DNA of 64,000 nucleotides, from the NCBI RefSeq assembly GCF_042852765.1, contig NZ_AP031414.1; one strand, written 5' to 3'. The translations under genes and the position numbers were made by a program. Positions within the stretch are counted from its first letter, which is position 1; every line of letters begins with the position of its first letter. Positions 55,182-64,000 of this stretch are shown here, in pieces. The notes under the pieces were generated by a model. The model did no database searches. It was not told the DNA's origin and was given only the letters and a program-made list of their open reading frames with translations. This DNA comes from Schaedlerella glycyrrhizinilytica_A. Its GTDB lineage: Bacteria; Bacillota; Clostridia; Lachnospirales; Lachnospiraceae.

Positions 55182-58169
55182 TTACAACAAATAAGCGTAA
55201 TCGCTAACCACTGCTTCGATCAGTTTCTGCAGTCCATCTGCAAGCCGAGTTTCCTCCCCTTTCTTCCAGATGAATTCCTCTCCGAGATATCTTACTTTAC
55301 ATGTGAGCACATCCCGATCAAGAACCGTAAATCCCTGATTTTTGCTGTCTGCAAAATCTGCTTCATTTGCAAACAATGTAAATTTATCCAGATACGGAGC
55401 GCTTGTATATGGACAGAAGCTCTTACAGTTGCCGCACTCGTTACACATATAATCCACATGGATGATCTGATGTTTCACCATGCCCGGAACACGGATCGCC
55501 ACGTTCGCACGGTTCGGACATACCTCCGTACAATTCTCGCAGATCGTGGAACATCCAAGACATCTTGTACTCTCTTCTTTTCCGTCTGCTTCCCCACGGA
55601 GGATTCCTCTTCTGTTATAGATCGTCTCTTCGTCCGCAGTCTGATCAAAGTCTTTTGCGAGACATTCCCCGACGATCGCTTCCGCAGCTATTTTGCCGTC
55701 GCGGATTCCCTCGACAACGGTAGCCGGACCGCCCAGTCCGTCGCCGACAACATAGACTCCTGCCACGTTGGATTCCAGTGTTTCTTCATTGACAAGTGCT
55801 TTTCCGCGCTCGGATACATGCAGTCCGTTTGCCTTGTAGAATGCCGTCGGGACTTTTTCTCCTACCGCCACGATCACGGTATCCGCATCCACTTCCGCGA
55901 ATTCACCGGTCTCAACAACGCCTCTTCTTCCGGATGCATCCAGATCTCCAAGTTTCATCACTTTACATACCAGTTTTCCGGCTTCTAATCTGACCGGAGC
56001 GAGCAGCTCGCAGAATTCCACGCCGTCCTCAACTGCCATTTCCAATTCTTCTGCATCTGCCGGCATATATCTCTTCGTACGACGGTAAACAAGGGAAACG
56101 TTCTCCACTCCGCTTGTACGTTTTGCCGCTCTCGCCGTATCCATCGCGGTATTTCCGCCGCCGATCACAACAACGTTCTTTCCGATATTGACATTTCCAT
56201 CCAGCGCCTTGAACTGTGCCAGGAATTCCAATGCATTCACCGTTTCTCCTGCTTCCAGTTTCAAAGTTCCGGGCTCAGAAGCTCCGACTGCAAGAACCAC
56301 ATTCTCAAATCCCTGTGCTTTCAACTCGTTCACATCAGCCACTTCCGTGTTGAATACCATTTTGACCCCCATTGTCTCGAGGATCTTTGCATCCCGATCA
56401 ATGGCTTCGTCTGCGATACGGAATCCCGGAATGATATTGCGCACAACGCCGCCCAATGCTTTCTGTTTCTCAAAGATCGTAACGTCCATGCCGCCTTTTC
56501 TTAAGAAATACGCTGCTGCCATACCTGCCGGACCTCCGCCGACAACCGCTGCTTTTCCTCTTGTCACTGCCGGTGCGCTCACTTTGGAAAGCCATGCCTC
56601 GTAACCATTTTCTGCTGCCACTAATTTCATGTTGCGGATATGAACCGGTTCTTCATAGAAATTCCGTGTACATTTATTCATACAATTATGTGCGCAGATC
56701 GTACCGGTGATGAACGGAAGCGGGTTCTTCTCCACGATCACTTCCATCGCTTCCTCATACTTGCCGTCGCTCACCATTTTCAAATATGTCGTGATATCCT
56801 GATGGATCGGGCATCCCTCTTTACACGGCGCCACATAACAGTCGATCAGCGGAACTTCCTGTTCCATCTTGCGGGACGGAAGTGGTTTCACTGCTTTGAC
56901 ATGGTGCGGATCTGTCACCGCGTCTTCCGCAAGTTTCTTCGCCGCTTCCACATCGATTCCCTCAAATACGACGCCCTCTTTTTCCAGTTTTTCCGCCATC
57001 TGGATCGTGCGCAGATATCCGCCCGGCTTCAACAATGTGGTTGCAACCGTTACCGGCCAGATCCCGGCATTCACGATTCCCTCTATATTATGTGCATCCG
57101 CACCGCCGGAATAAGAAATACGGAGTTTTCCGTCGAATTCTTCTGCCAGTTTCGCTGCAAGCGCGATAGAAAGCGGATACAGCGCTTTTCCGGACATATA
57201 CATTTCTTCGCTTGGAAGTTCGTTCTGCTTCACATCCACCGGGAATGTATTTGTGATCTTCACGCCGAATTCCAGATTCCGCTCCTCGCAGACTTTCATC
57301 AGTCTTGTCAGCATCGGAACCGCATCCTCATACTGCAGGTCATCCAGAAAATGGAAATCGCCGAACGCTACATAATCGTAGCCCATCTCGTCCATTCTCT
57401 TTCTTGCAAATTCATATCCCAGCAGCGTCGGATTACATTTGATAAATGTATGGAACCCTTTCACTGTGATCAGATACATCGCGATCTTTTCGATCTCCTG
57501 CGGAGGACATCCGTGAAGCGTGGAGATCGTCACGGAATTACAGATCTCCGGTTCGATCGCCTCGATATCTTCTTTTGTCACTTTCTCAAATTTATCCACA
57601 TTGTCCAACAGATACTGTCTGCATGATCTGAACACTTCGCTGTCCGCCGCATTCTTCATTGTATTTAAGAATGTATCGATCTTCTCGGACTGAATGCCTG
57701 CCAGATCATATCCGACGCTGATATTGAACTGGAAGCCGTCTGCCGCACCGAGTCCGAACTCCTTGGAAAATACTTTCAAGAGGAACCACGCCTTAATGTA
57801 TTCTTCCATTGCCTGCGGTACATACAATTCCGTAGACCACTCGCAGTTATAACACTCATCATCCGCTTTGATACACGGTTTGTTGATACAGGCGGCAAGT
57901 TCCGCTCCGTCCATCTTCTGTACCGTCTTCAGTTCAAAGAATCTGCTTCCGGTATAGTAAGCCGCTACGATATTCTGTGTCAGCTGGGTATTCGGTCCTG
58001 CCGCCGGTCCGATCGGAGTCTCAAGCGGGCGTCCGAAGATCGTACGGTTATATTTTTCATCTGCCGTATACGCATGTTTCTCACCGAACACTGTGCCATA
58101 TTTTTTATGCTCTTCCAGAATCCAGTTTACTAATTTATCAAATGAAATCGGTGTCATCATATCACTCAT
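55182..58169 (-). CDS. ygfK: YgfK, putative selenate reductase / purine-pathway flavoprotein
   Basis: This 995-aa protein starts at ATG 58169 (SDMMTPISFDKLVNWILEEHKKYGTVFG) with GGAGGAAAAA upstream. Residues 1-420 form a DHOD-like TIM barrel region. Residues 440-530 contain a GltD-type iron-sulphur segment (CYVAPCKEGCPIHQDI). Residues 540-830 bind FAD and NAD(P)H (VVGGGPAGMAAAYFLRKGG; VIGGGNTAMDTARAAKR). The C-terminus holds CLGCSTICENCTEVCPNR and CNECGNCKSFCPY clusters. It could accept electrons from the FAD-less hydroxylase. The family name (selenate reductase) is historical. Confidence 0.92.
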   Translation of the reverse strand: MSDMMTPISFDKLVNWILEEHKKYGTVFGEKHAYTADEKYNRTIFGRPLETPIGPAAGPNTQLTQNIVAAYYTGSRFFELKTVQKMDGAELAACINKPCIKADDECYNCEWSTELYVPQAMEEYIKAWFLLKVFSKEFGLGAADGFQFNISVGYDLAGIQSEKIDTFLNTMKNAADSEVFRSCRQYLLDNVDKFEKVTKEDIEAIEPEICNSVTISTLHGCPPQEIEKIAMYLITVKGFHTFIKCNPTLLGYEFARKRMDEMGYDYVAFGDFHFLDDLQYEDAVPMLTRLMKVCEERNLEFGVKITNTFPVDVKQNELPSEEMYMSGKALYPLSIALAAKLAEEFDGKLRISYSGGADAHNIEGIVNAGIWPVTVATTLLKPGGYLRTIQMAEKLEKEGVVFEGIDVEAAKKLAEDAVTDPHHVKAVKPLPSRKMEQEVPLIDCYVAPCKEGCPIHQDITTYLKMVSDGKYEEAMEVIVEKNPLPFITGTICAHNCMNKCTRNFYEEPVHIRNMKLVAAENGYEAWLSKVSAPAVTRGKAAVVGGGPAGMAAAYFLRKGGMDVTIFEKQKALGGVVRNIIPGFRIADEAIDRDAKILETMGVKMVFNTEVADVNELKAQGFENVVLAVGASEPGTLKLEAGETVNALEFLAQFKALDGNVNIGKNVVVIGGGNTAMDTARAAKRTSGVENVSLVYRRTKRYMPADAEELEMAVEDGVEFCELLAPVRLEAGKLVCKVMKLGDLDASGRRGVVETGEFAEVDADTVIVAVGEKVPTAFYKANGLHVSERGKALVNEETLESNVAGVYVVGDGLGGPATVVEGIRDGKIAAEAIVGECLAKDFDQTADEETIYNRRGILRGEADGKEESTRCLGCSTICENCTEVCPNRANVAIRVPGMVKHQIIHVDYMCNECGNCKSFCPYTSAPYLDKFTLFANEADFADSKNQGFTVLDRDVLTCKVRYLGEEFIWKKGEETRLADGLQKLIEAVVSDYAYLL

Positions 58170-58198
58170 AGATTTTTCCTCCTTTGCGAATCCGTCGA

Positions 58199-59530
58199 TC
58201 ATGCATTGATTCTGTCTGCGAGTTCTTTTGCAGCCTGACGACAGTCTGCCATCACCTTATCTGCATCGATATGGAGAAGCTCGCGGTCTTTCATCAGCAC
58301 TTTTCCGTTCGCGACAGTTGTCACAACGTCTCTTCCTGTCATACCAAATACAATATGACTGTTGATATTTCCTGCATGAAGCGGTGTCAATGGATTGTAA
58401 TCCACGATGATCACATCGCCTGCCGCGCCCTCTTTCAATACGCCCAGTTCCTGTTTGAAATAGCGGTTTGCAATCTTTGCGTTCCCCTCAAACAACATCT
58501 GCGGAACCTCTCCCCACGCTGCGTTTGCATCGCAGAGATGGTGTTTGTGGAGCACATTTGCCACCTTGTAAGATTCGGTCATATCATGGGTATATCCGTC
58601 GGTTCCGAGACCGGTTAAGATTCCCTTGTGTACGATATGCATGGTCGGAGGACATCCGCATGCATTTCCCATATTGGATTCCGGATTATGTACGACCATC
58701 GTATTCGTCTCTTTGATCAGATCCATCTCATGCTCATTGATATAGATGCAATGTCCGAGCAATGTCTTCTCTCCAAGGATCCCGCAGTCCATCAGCCGGT
58801 CCACGATCCGCTTTCCGTAATGTTTCAGACAGTGATGCAGATCTTCGATTCCCTCTGCAACATGGATATGATAGCCGACTCCATCCGGTTTGTTGGCTGC
58901 CGCCAACTCCATCGTTTCGTTTGAGATGGTAAACTGTGCGTGCATTCCCATCATTCCCGCGATCATACCACTGTCGTCTTTCAGTGCATAACGAATAAAC
59001 TCTGCGTTCTCCATCACAGACGCCCTCGCCTTATCCTTGCCGTCTCTGTCAGAGATTTCGTAACACAGACAGGAACGTACTCCCGTCTCTTTCGCCGCCT
59101 TCTCGATCTCAAACAAAGATCCTGTGATCGAACCGAAACTTGCATGATGGTCGAAAATCGTCGTAACTCCGTTCCGGATACAATCGATATAAGTTGCCAT
59201 CGCACTTAAATAGGTATCATGCAGTGTCAGATTCCGGTCGATCGTCCACCACATTCCATCCAGAATGTCTAGGAATCCTTTCGGATCATATCCGTTGATC
59301 GCCATTCCTCTCGCGAAAGAACTATAAATGTGCTCGTGCGCATTGATAAATGCAGGCATGATCACGTTTCCTTTCGCATCAATAAATTCCGCGTCCGGAT
59401 ATGCAGCCTTTACTTCCTCACAACTGCCTACTTTTACGATCGTATTCCCATCGATCGCTACCGCGCCATTCTCCAGATACGGATTCTTCTCGTCGCGTGT
59501 GACTAATCTGCCATTTCCTAAAATCAGCAT
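58199..59530 (-). CDS. ssnA: SsnA, putative aminohydrolase
   Basis: This 443-aa amidohydrolase shows NAHEHIYSSFARGM with the metal-binding H-x-H (residues about 63-65), IFDHHASFGSITGS, YHIHVAEG, LGHCIYINEHEMDLI and LTGLGTDGYTHDMTES (catalytic Asp), as in guanine deaminase-like enzymes. SsnA proteins of selenium/purine clusters are thought to act on ring nitrogens of purine products. It is the first minus-strand gene, with AAAAGGAGACG before its ATG, and probably leads the five-gene operon to xdh. Confidence 0.9.
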   Translation of the reverse strand: MLILGNGRLVTRDEKNPYLENGAVAIDGNTIVKVGSCEEVKAAYPDAEFIDAKGNVIMPAFINAHEHIYSSFARGMAINGYDPKGFLDILDGMWWTIDRNLTLHDTYLSAMATYIDCIRNGVTTIFDHHASFGSITGSLFEIEKAAKETGVRSCLCYEISDRDGKDKARASVMENAEFIRYALKDDSGMIAGMMGMHAQFTISNETMELAAANKPDGVGYHIHVAEGIEDLHHCLKHYGKRIVDRLMDCGILGEKTLLGHCIYINEHEMDLIKETNTMVVHNPESNMGNACGCPPTMHIVHKGILTGLGTDGYTHDMTESYKVANVLHKHHLCDANAAWGEVPQMLFEGNAKIANRYFKQELGVLKEGAAGDVIIVDYNPLTPLHAGNINSHIVFGMTGRDVVTTVANGKVLMKDRELLHIDADKVMADCRQAAKELADRINA

Positions 59531-59614
59531 ACTCTTCGTCTCCTTTTCTTCTTATTAAAAAATTTACAAAAGAGCCTTATCACCCGTCAGCAAACTCTCC
59601 CGGCGGAGGCATAC

Positions 59615-59631
59615 AAATTCTACAAGAATTT
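59615..59631. promoter_or_regulatory. 17-bp palindrome AAATTCT-ACA-AGAATTT
   Basis: A perfect 7+3+7 inverted repeat lies 84 bp upstream of ssnA in the 349-bp divergent interval 59531-59879. It is a candidate operator for the YheO-type regulator or another factor. It could also fold as a weak hairpin. Confidence 0.5.
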
Positions 59632-59781
59632 CGTCTTGCACGTCGCGCTATATTTTGTATTTTCTTTTGCCCCTGGCATTCTTCGATCCACGCACAAATC
59701 ATCGAATCTGCCTTTGTTATCTCTAGCATAACATTAAAGAATATGAAATGCAATCACTAATTCTAAAAAAAAATCAGATTA

Positions 59782-59798
59782 TCTAAAAAAATTTTAGA
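59782..59798. promoter_or_regulatory. 17-bp palindrome TCTAAAA-AAA-TTTTAGA
   Basis: A second perfect 7+3+7 inverted repeat lies 7 bp upstream of the regulator -35 box. A half-site (TTCTAAAA) occurs 20 bp to the left. Its position suits control of the divergent promoters. Confidence 0.5.
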
Positions 59799-59805
59799 AA
59801 ACCTA

Positions 59806-59834
59806 TTGAATTTCTTTTTTTTTGGTGCTATGAT
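59806..59834 (+). promoter_or_regulatory. Promoter of the regulator-ygeX-ygeY-ygeW operon
   Basis: TTGAAT (59806-59811) and TATGAT (59829-59834) are spaced 17 bp apart, 45 bp before the regulator ATG. Confidence 0.65.
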
Positions 59835-59879
59835 GGATTCAGAAGCAAAGCAACGATCCATTGAAAGGAATGAAGACTT

Positions 59880-60548
59880 ATGGGAAAACGACTAGATCTA
59901 CTAATCCAACTGGCACACGGTCTTGCAGTTCAGTTCGGCGATTCCTGCGAAATCGTCATCCACGATCTGAAAGCAGAACAATTGGAGCATTCCGTTGTAC
60001 ATATCGAGCACGGACATGTGACAGGGCGTGAGCTCGGAGACGGACCATCCCGAGTCGTATTTGATACGCTGAGCAAAGATCCATCCAAGATCAAGGATCG
60101 TCTCGCCTATCTTACGAAAACCGATGACGGACGTATTTTAAAATCAAGCACGATGTTCGTCAGAGGGGACAACGGCACTGTGGAGTATATCTTTTCATTA
60201 AATTATGACATCACAGCACTGCTTGCAGTGGAAAGTGCTGTACACGATCTTATCACAACCGAGAAAGAATCCCGTCTTTCCGACAGCGATTCTGATTCCG
60301 TTGATGATGCACAGCCACAGCAGATCATCCACAATGTCAATGACCTGTTGGACTCTCTGATCGCTCAGGCGCTTTCTCTGGTCGGCAAACCGGTTGCCGC
60401 CATGAATAAAGACGATAAGATCGCTGTCGTCAAGTTTTTAAACAACGCCGGTGCATTCCTGATCACCAAATCCGGAGATAAAGTTGCTTCACTTTTGGGA
60501 ATTTCAAAATTTACGCTTTATAACTACATGGACGCAGGAAACCGGTAG
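59880..60548 (+). CDS. YheO-type PAS/HTH transcriptional regulator
   Basis: This 222-aa protein starts at ATG 59880 with GAAAGGAATG upstream. The N-terminal YheO PAS-like domain (residues 1-120: LIQLAHGLAVQFGDSCEIVIHDL, GRELGDGPSRVVFD, EYIFSLNYDIT) probably binds a small ligand. The C-terminal HTH (165-220: KDDKIAVVKFLNNAGAFLITKSGDKVASLLGISKFTLYNYMD) follows. It is divergent from ssnA and leads the ygeXYW operon, so it likely senses a purine-derived metabolite. Confidence 0.88.
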   Translation: MGKRLDLLIQLAHGLAVQFGDSCEIVIHDLKAEQLEHSVVHIEHGHVTGRELGDGPSRVVFDTLSKDPSKIKDRLAYLTKTDDGRILKSSTMFVRGDNGTVEYIFSLNYDITALLAVESAVHDLITTEKESRLSDSDSDSVDDAQPQQIIHNVNDLLDSLIAQALSLVGKPVAAMNKDDKIAVVKFLNNAGAFLITKSGDKVASLLGISKFTLYNYMDAGNR

Positions 60549-60579
60549 ACACATTTCATTCACAAGGAGGTTTTTCAAC

Positions 60580-61785
60580 ATGGAAACAATCAAATGGGCA
60601 GTCAATCACATGCCGAAAACAGAAGATGCGAATCTGAAAGTTATGGCGCTTGATGAAATTGCAAAAGCCCGCGCATTTCACGAGAGCTTCCCGCAGTACA
60701 GCGTGACGCCGCTTACGAAGCTCGACAAGATGGCTGATTTTCTCGGGCTTGGCGAGGTTTATATCAAAGATGAATCTTACCGCTTCGGTTTGAATGCCTT
60801 TAAAGTGCTCGGCGGATCTTTTGCAATGGCACGCTACATCGCACAGCAGACGGGAAAAGATGTTTCTGAGCTTCCGTACAATGTCCTGACATCCGATCAG
60901 CTCAGAGAAGAATTCGGTCAGGCAACTTTCTTTACCGCTACGGACGGAAACCACGGACGCGGCGTTGCGTGGGCAGCCAACAAGCTTGGACAGAAATCCG
61001 TTGTACTGATGCCGAAAGGATCGACGCAGACGAGACTGAACAATATTCTTGCTGAAAACGCAGTGGCTACGATCGAGGAAGTCAACTACGACGAATGTGT
61101 CCGCATGGCAAACGACATGGCGATGAAGACAGAGAACGGCGTTATGGTTCAGGATACTGCCTGGGAGGGCTACGAAGAGATCCCGGCATGGATCATGCAG
61201 GGATACGGAACGATGGCGATGGAGGCGAACGATCAGCTTCACGAGTACGGATGCGACAGACCGACCCATGTCTTTATCCAGGCAGGCGTTGGTTCTCTTG
61301 CCGGAGCTGTTCAGGGATTCTTCGCAAACCGTTATCCGGACAATCCACCGAAAGTGATCGTTGTGGAAGCCGAAGCCGCCGCTTGTCTTTACAAAGGCGC
61401 AGCGCTCGGAGACGGCAGCATCCAGATCGTAGACGGCGATATGGTCACGATCATGGCCGGTCTTGCATGCGGCGAGCCGAATACCATTTCGTGGGACATC
61501 TTAAAGAATCACGTTGACACCTTTGTTGCCGCTCCTGACTGGGTAGCTGCCAAAGGAATGAGAATGCTGGCTGCTCCGATCAAAGGAGATCCGGCTGTTA
61601 CTTCCGGAGAATCCGGAGCCGCACCGTTCGGAACGCTTGCCTGCATCATGTGCATGGACGAATACAAGGGATTAAGAGAACATCTCGGACTGGATGAGAA
61701 TTCCAAAGTTCTGCTCTTCTCCACCGAGGGAGATACGGATCCGGATCGTTACAAATCCATCGTCTGGGACGGAAATGAAATGTAA
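60580..61785 (+). CDS. ygeX: Diaminopropionate ammonia-lyase
   Basis: This 401-aa PLP enzyme starts at ATG 60580 with CAAGGAGG 9 nt upstream. The PLP lysine lies in YRFGLNAFKVLGGSF (about residue 77), with TATDGNHGRGVAWAA, QAGVGSLAGAVQGFF and GLACGEPN as further fold-type II signatures. It converts 2,3-diaminopropionate to pyruvate and ammonia. Genetic work on gut bacteria links this gene to anaerobic purine/urate breakdown. It is followed 39 bp later by ygeY. Confidence 0.93.
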   Translation: METIKWAVNHMPKTEDANLKVMALDEIAKARAFHESFPQYSVTPLTKLDKMADFLGLGEVYIKDESYRFGLNAFKVLGGSFAMARYIAQQTGKDVSELPYNVLTSDQLREEFGQATFFTATDGNHGRGVAWAANKLGQKSVVLMPKGSTQTRLNNILAENAVATIEEVNYDECVRMANDMAMKTENGVMVQDTAWEGYEEIPAWIMQGYGTMAMEANDQLHEYGCDRPTHVFIQAGVGSLAGAVQGFFANRYPDNPPKVIVVEAEAAACLYKGAALGDGSIQIVDGDMVTIMAGLACGEPNTISWDILKNHVDTFVAAPDWVAAKGMRMLAAPIKGDPAVTSGESGAAPFGTLACIMCMDEYKGLREHLGLDENSKVLLFSTEGDTDPDRYKSIVWDGNEM

Positions 61786-61824
61786 CCTGTAAACTTTACA
61801 TAAAAAAGAAAAGGAGATTAAAAA

Positions 61825-63135
61825 ATGGATCTGAACAAAATCAAAGAGGCTGCACAGGGATATGAAAAAGACATGACCGCATTTCTTCGTGCGATCGTAA
61901 AAAACCCGGGCGAAAGCTGTGATGAGAAAGCCCACATCGACACGATCGCTGCCGAGATGAAAAAAGTCGGATTTGATGAAGTAGTCATCGACCCACAGGG
62001 AAATGTCATCGGTTACATGGGAACCGGAGAAAAGATCATCGCATACGATGCACATATCGACACCGTAGGTATCGGAAATATCGAGAACTGGACATTTGAT
62101 CCATATGAGGGATATGAGACAGAGACCGAGATCGGCGGACGTGGTGTATCCGACCAGTGTGGCGGTATCGTATCTGCCGTATACGGCGCTAAGATCATGA
62201 AAGACTTGGATCTAATCCCGGAGGGATGCAAGATCATGGTAGTCGGAACCGTACAGGAAGAAGACTGTGACGGTCTCTGCTGGCAGTACATCATCAACGA
62301 AGATAAAGTCCGTCCGGAATTTGTCGTATCCACAGAACCGACTGACGGCGGAATCTACCGCGGACAGAGAGGACGTATGGAAATCCGCATCGACGTGAAA
62401 GGGGTTTCCTGCCACGGTTCCGCTCCGGAACGTGGAGACAACGCAATCTACAAGATGGCTGACATTCTTCAGGATGTACGTTCCCTGAACGAGAACGATG
62501 ACGCAGACGAGACAGAAATCAAAGGTCTTGTAAAAATGTTAAATCCGAAATATAACAAAGACTGGGAAGAGGCTCGTTTCCTCGGTCGCGGTACTGTAAC
62601 AGTATCTCAGATTTTCTACACATCTCCTAGCCGTTGTGCAGTTGCAGACTCCTGTGCAGTATCTCTTGACCGTCGTATGACATTCGGCGAGACATGGGAA
62701 AGCTGTCTGGAAGAGATCCGCAACCTGCCGAACGTAAAGAAATACGGCGACGACGTTGTCGTTTCCATGTACAACTATGACCGTCCGTCTTACACAGGAT
62801 GTGTATATGAGATCGAATGCTACTTCCCGACATGGGCGATCCCGAAAGACCACAAAGTAACAAAAGCGCTCGAGGAAGCTTACACCGGACTTTACGGCGA
62901 GCAGAGAATCGGCGCTGCCGAGACTCTGGAAATGAGACAGTCTCGTCCGCTGACTGACAAATGGACGTTCTCCACAAACGGCGTGTCCATCATGGGACGT
63001 AACGGAATCCCATGTATCGGATTCGGTCCCGGAGCAGAAGCACAGGCTCACGCACCAAACGAAAAGACATGGAAACAGGATCTGGTAACTTGTGCCGCTG
63101 TATATGCCGCACTTCCAAAATGCTACTGCAAATAA
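61825..63135 (+). CDS. ygeY: YgeY, selenium metabolism-linked M20 hydrolase
   Basis: This 436-aa M20-family metallohydrolase shows AYDAHIDTVGIG (metal His and Asp, residues about 73-84), VGTVQEEDCDG (catalytic Glu pair, about 140), STEPTDGGIYRGQRGRMEIRIDVKG and a C-terminal GFGPGAEAQAHAPNEK with the last metal His. The subgroup occurs with ygeX and ygeW and probably cleaves a ureido or acyl-diaminopropionate intermediate. AAAGGAG precedes ATG 61825. Confidence 0.92.
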   Translation: MDLNKIKEAAQGYEKDMTAFLRAIVKNPGESCDEKAHIDTIAAEMKKVGFDEVVIDPQGNVIGYMGTGEKIIAYDAHIDTVGIGNIENWTFDPYEGYETETEIGGRGVSDQCGGIVSAVYGAKIMKDLDLIPEGCKIMVVGTVQEEDCDGLCWQYIINEDKVRPEFVVSTEPTDGGIYRGQRGRMEIRIDVKGVSCHGSAPERGDNAIYKMADILQDVRSLNENDDADETEIKGLVKMLNPKYNKDWEEARFLGRGTVTVSQIFYTSPSRCAVADSCAVSLDRRMTFGETWESCLEEIRNLPNVKKYGDDVVVSMYNYDRPSYTGCVYEIECYFPTWAIPKDHKVTKALEEAYTGLYGEQRIGAAETLEMRQSRPLTDKWTFSTNGVSIMGRNGIPCIGFGPGAEAQAHAPNEKTWKQDLVTCAAVYAALPKCYCK

Positions 63136-63171
63136 TAAAAAAATACATACACCAACAGGAGGATTTTTAAA

Positions 63172-64000
63172 ATGGATGCAAAATTACAGGGATATATCGA
63201 CAAACTGAACGCTTTAAACTTTAAAGACATGTACAACGGAGACTTCTTCCTTACATGGGAAAAATCCGATGACGAAATCGAAGCCGTATTTACCGTAGCT
63301 AACGCGCTTCGCTACATGAGAGCGAACAACATTTCCACAAAAGTATTTGAGAGCGGGCTTGGAATCTCTCTGTTCCGTGACAACTCCACACGTACACGTT
63401 TCTCTTTCGCTTCTGCTTGTAACCTGCTTGGTCTGGAAGTTCAGGATCTGGATGAGGGAAAATCTCAGGTTGCACACGGCGAAACTGTTCGTGAAACAGC
63501 AAACATGATCTCTTTCATGGCTGACGTGATCGGTATCCGCGACGATATGTATATCGGAAAAGGTAATAAATACATGCACGAAGTTGTTGACGCTGTGACA
63601 GCAGGAAACAAAGACGGAATCCTGGAACAGAAACCAACACTTGTAAACCTGCAGTGTGACATCGACCATCCGACACAGGCTATGGCTGATATGCTCCACA
63701 TCATCCACGAATTCGGCGGCGTTGAGAACCTGAAAGGCAAAAAGCTTGCTATGACATGGGCTTACTCTCCGTCTTACGGAAAACCGCTTTCCGTACCGCA
63801 GGGAATCATCGGACTGATGACACGTTTCGGTATGGACGTTGTTCTGGCTCATCCGGAGGGATACGAAGTATTCGAGGATGTGGAAAAAGTTGCAAAAGAA
63901 AACGCAGAGAAATCCGGCGGATCTTTCACAAAGACAAACGATATGGCAGAAGCATTCAAAGACGCCGATATCGTATATCCGAAGAGCTGGGCTCCGTTCG
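63172..64000 (+). CDS. ygeW: YgeW, knotted transcarbamylase (partial at right edge)
   Basis: ATG 63172 follows ACAGGAGGATTTTT, and 276 codons stay open to the window end; the rest lies beyond. The carbamoyl-phosphate motif SxRTR appears in FRDNSTRTRFSF (about residue 70), followed by LDEGKSQVAHGETVRETANMISF and the HPTQ-like DHPTQAMADMLH. YgeW is related to aspartate/ornithine transcarbamylases and is thought to transfer or remove carbamoyl groups in purine degradation. It ends the visible ygeXYW operon. Confidence 0.93.
   Translation, partial: MDAKLQGYIDKLNALNFKDMYNGDFFLTWEKSDDEIEAVFTVANALRYMRANNISTKVFESGLGISLFRDNSTRTRFSFASACNLLGLEVQDLDEGKSQVAHGETVRETANMISFMADVIGIRDDMYIGKGNKYMHEVVDAVTAGNKDGILEQKPTLVNLQCDIDHPTQAMADMLHIIHEFGGVENLKGKKLAMTWAYSPSYGKPLSVPQGIIGLMTRFGMDVVLAHPEGYEVFEDVEKVAKENAEKSGGSFTKTNDMAEAFKDADIVYPKSWAPF

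Noticed and set aside
1..64000. CRISPR arrays, retrons or diversity-generating retroelements
   Set aside because: No regularly spaced repeats and no reverse transcriptase motifs were found in the window.

Overview
The window is a stretch of a low-GC Gram-positive gut anaerobe, most likely a Lachnospiraceae-type Clostridiales. This rests on strong AGGAGG ribosome sites, TTGACA/TATAAT promoters, clostridial phage and transposon families, and a selenium/purine gene cluster common in such bacteria. It has three parts: a prophage (1 to about 38250), a serine-recombinase transposon-like element (38506-47771), and chromosome (47772-64000). The genus cannot be fixed from sequence alone.

Prophage. 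Almost all lytic genes are on the minus strand. Read in transcription order from right to left they are: early operon (cro-like gene, DUF1351, ERF recombinase, SSB, ERCC4 nuclease, CHC2 primase, DUF927 helicase, many small proteins), a DUF1492-type late regulator, an acetyltransferase/small-protein pair, TerS, TerL, portal, a minor capsid protein with a C-terminal nuclease-like domain followed by a small acidic protein, scaffold, major capsid, connectors, major tail, Gp15 chaperone, tape measure, Dit, Tal, fibre, holin and an amidase running off the left edge. Between holin and lysin lies a compact immunity-like cassette: an Arc-type ribbon-helix-helix gene with a palindromic operator, an antirepressor, and an oppositely transcribed ~70-nt RNA between them, laid out like the P22 immI arc-ant-sar region. 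The lysogeny arm on the plus strand carries cI, an ImmA-like gene, a 293-aa protein plus a convergent four-helix membrane protein, an HslV-like Ntn hydrolase, a Uma2 protein, a type I toxin-antitoxin locus and the serine integrase.

Nested insertions. The integrase stops a few bases before a fragment of a NitT/TauT-type substrate-binding protein gene. That gene is interrupted again about 260 bp later by the second element, bounded by a 7-bp direct repeat (AGGTGGC). Joining the two fragments across the repeat restores a continuous reading frame. The element carries a YgiT/DUF4258 toxin-antitoxin pair, remnants of an ISLre2-like transposase and a sugar acetyltransferase, an HxlR regulator, an NmrA-like protein, a flavin/ferredoxin protein, a macrodomain and a class M sirtuin (SirTM). 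It also has a palindrome-rich noncoding block, a RepA_N-like initiator, a DnaC-like ATPase, a small transposon protein and a TnpX-like recombinase whose last codons are read from host DNA.

Chromosome. After the end of the disrupted gene come a small hypothetical protein and a DUF975 membrane protein. Next is a divergent selenium-dependent molybdenum hydroxylase / anaerobic purine cluster. On the minus strand it has xanthine dehydrogenase, a YqeB-MocA fusion, YqeC, YgfK and SsnA. On the plus strand it has a YheO-type regulator, YgeX, YgeY and YgeW, the last running off the right edge. Two 17-bp palindromes lie in the divergent intergenic region.
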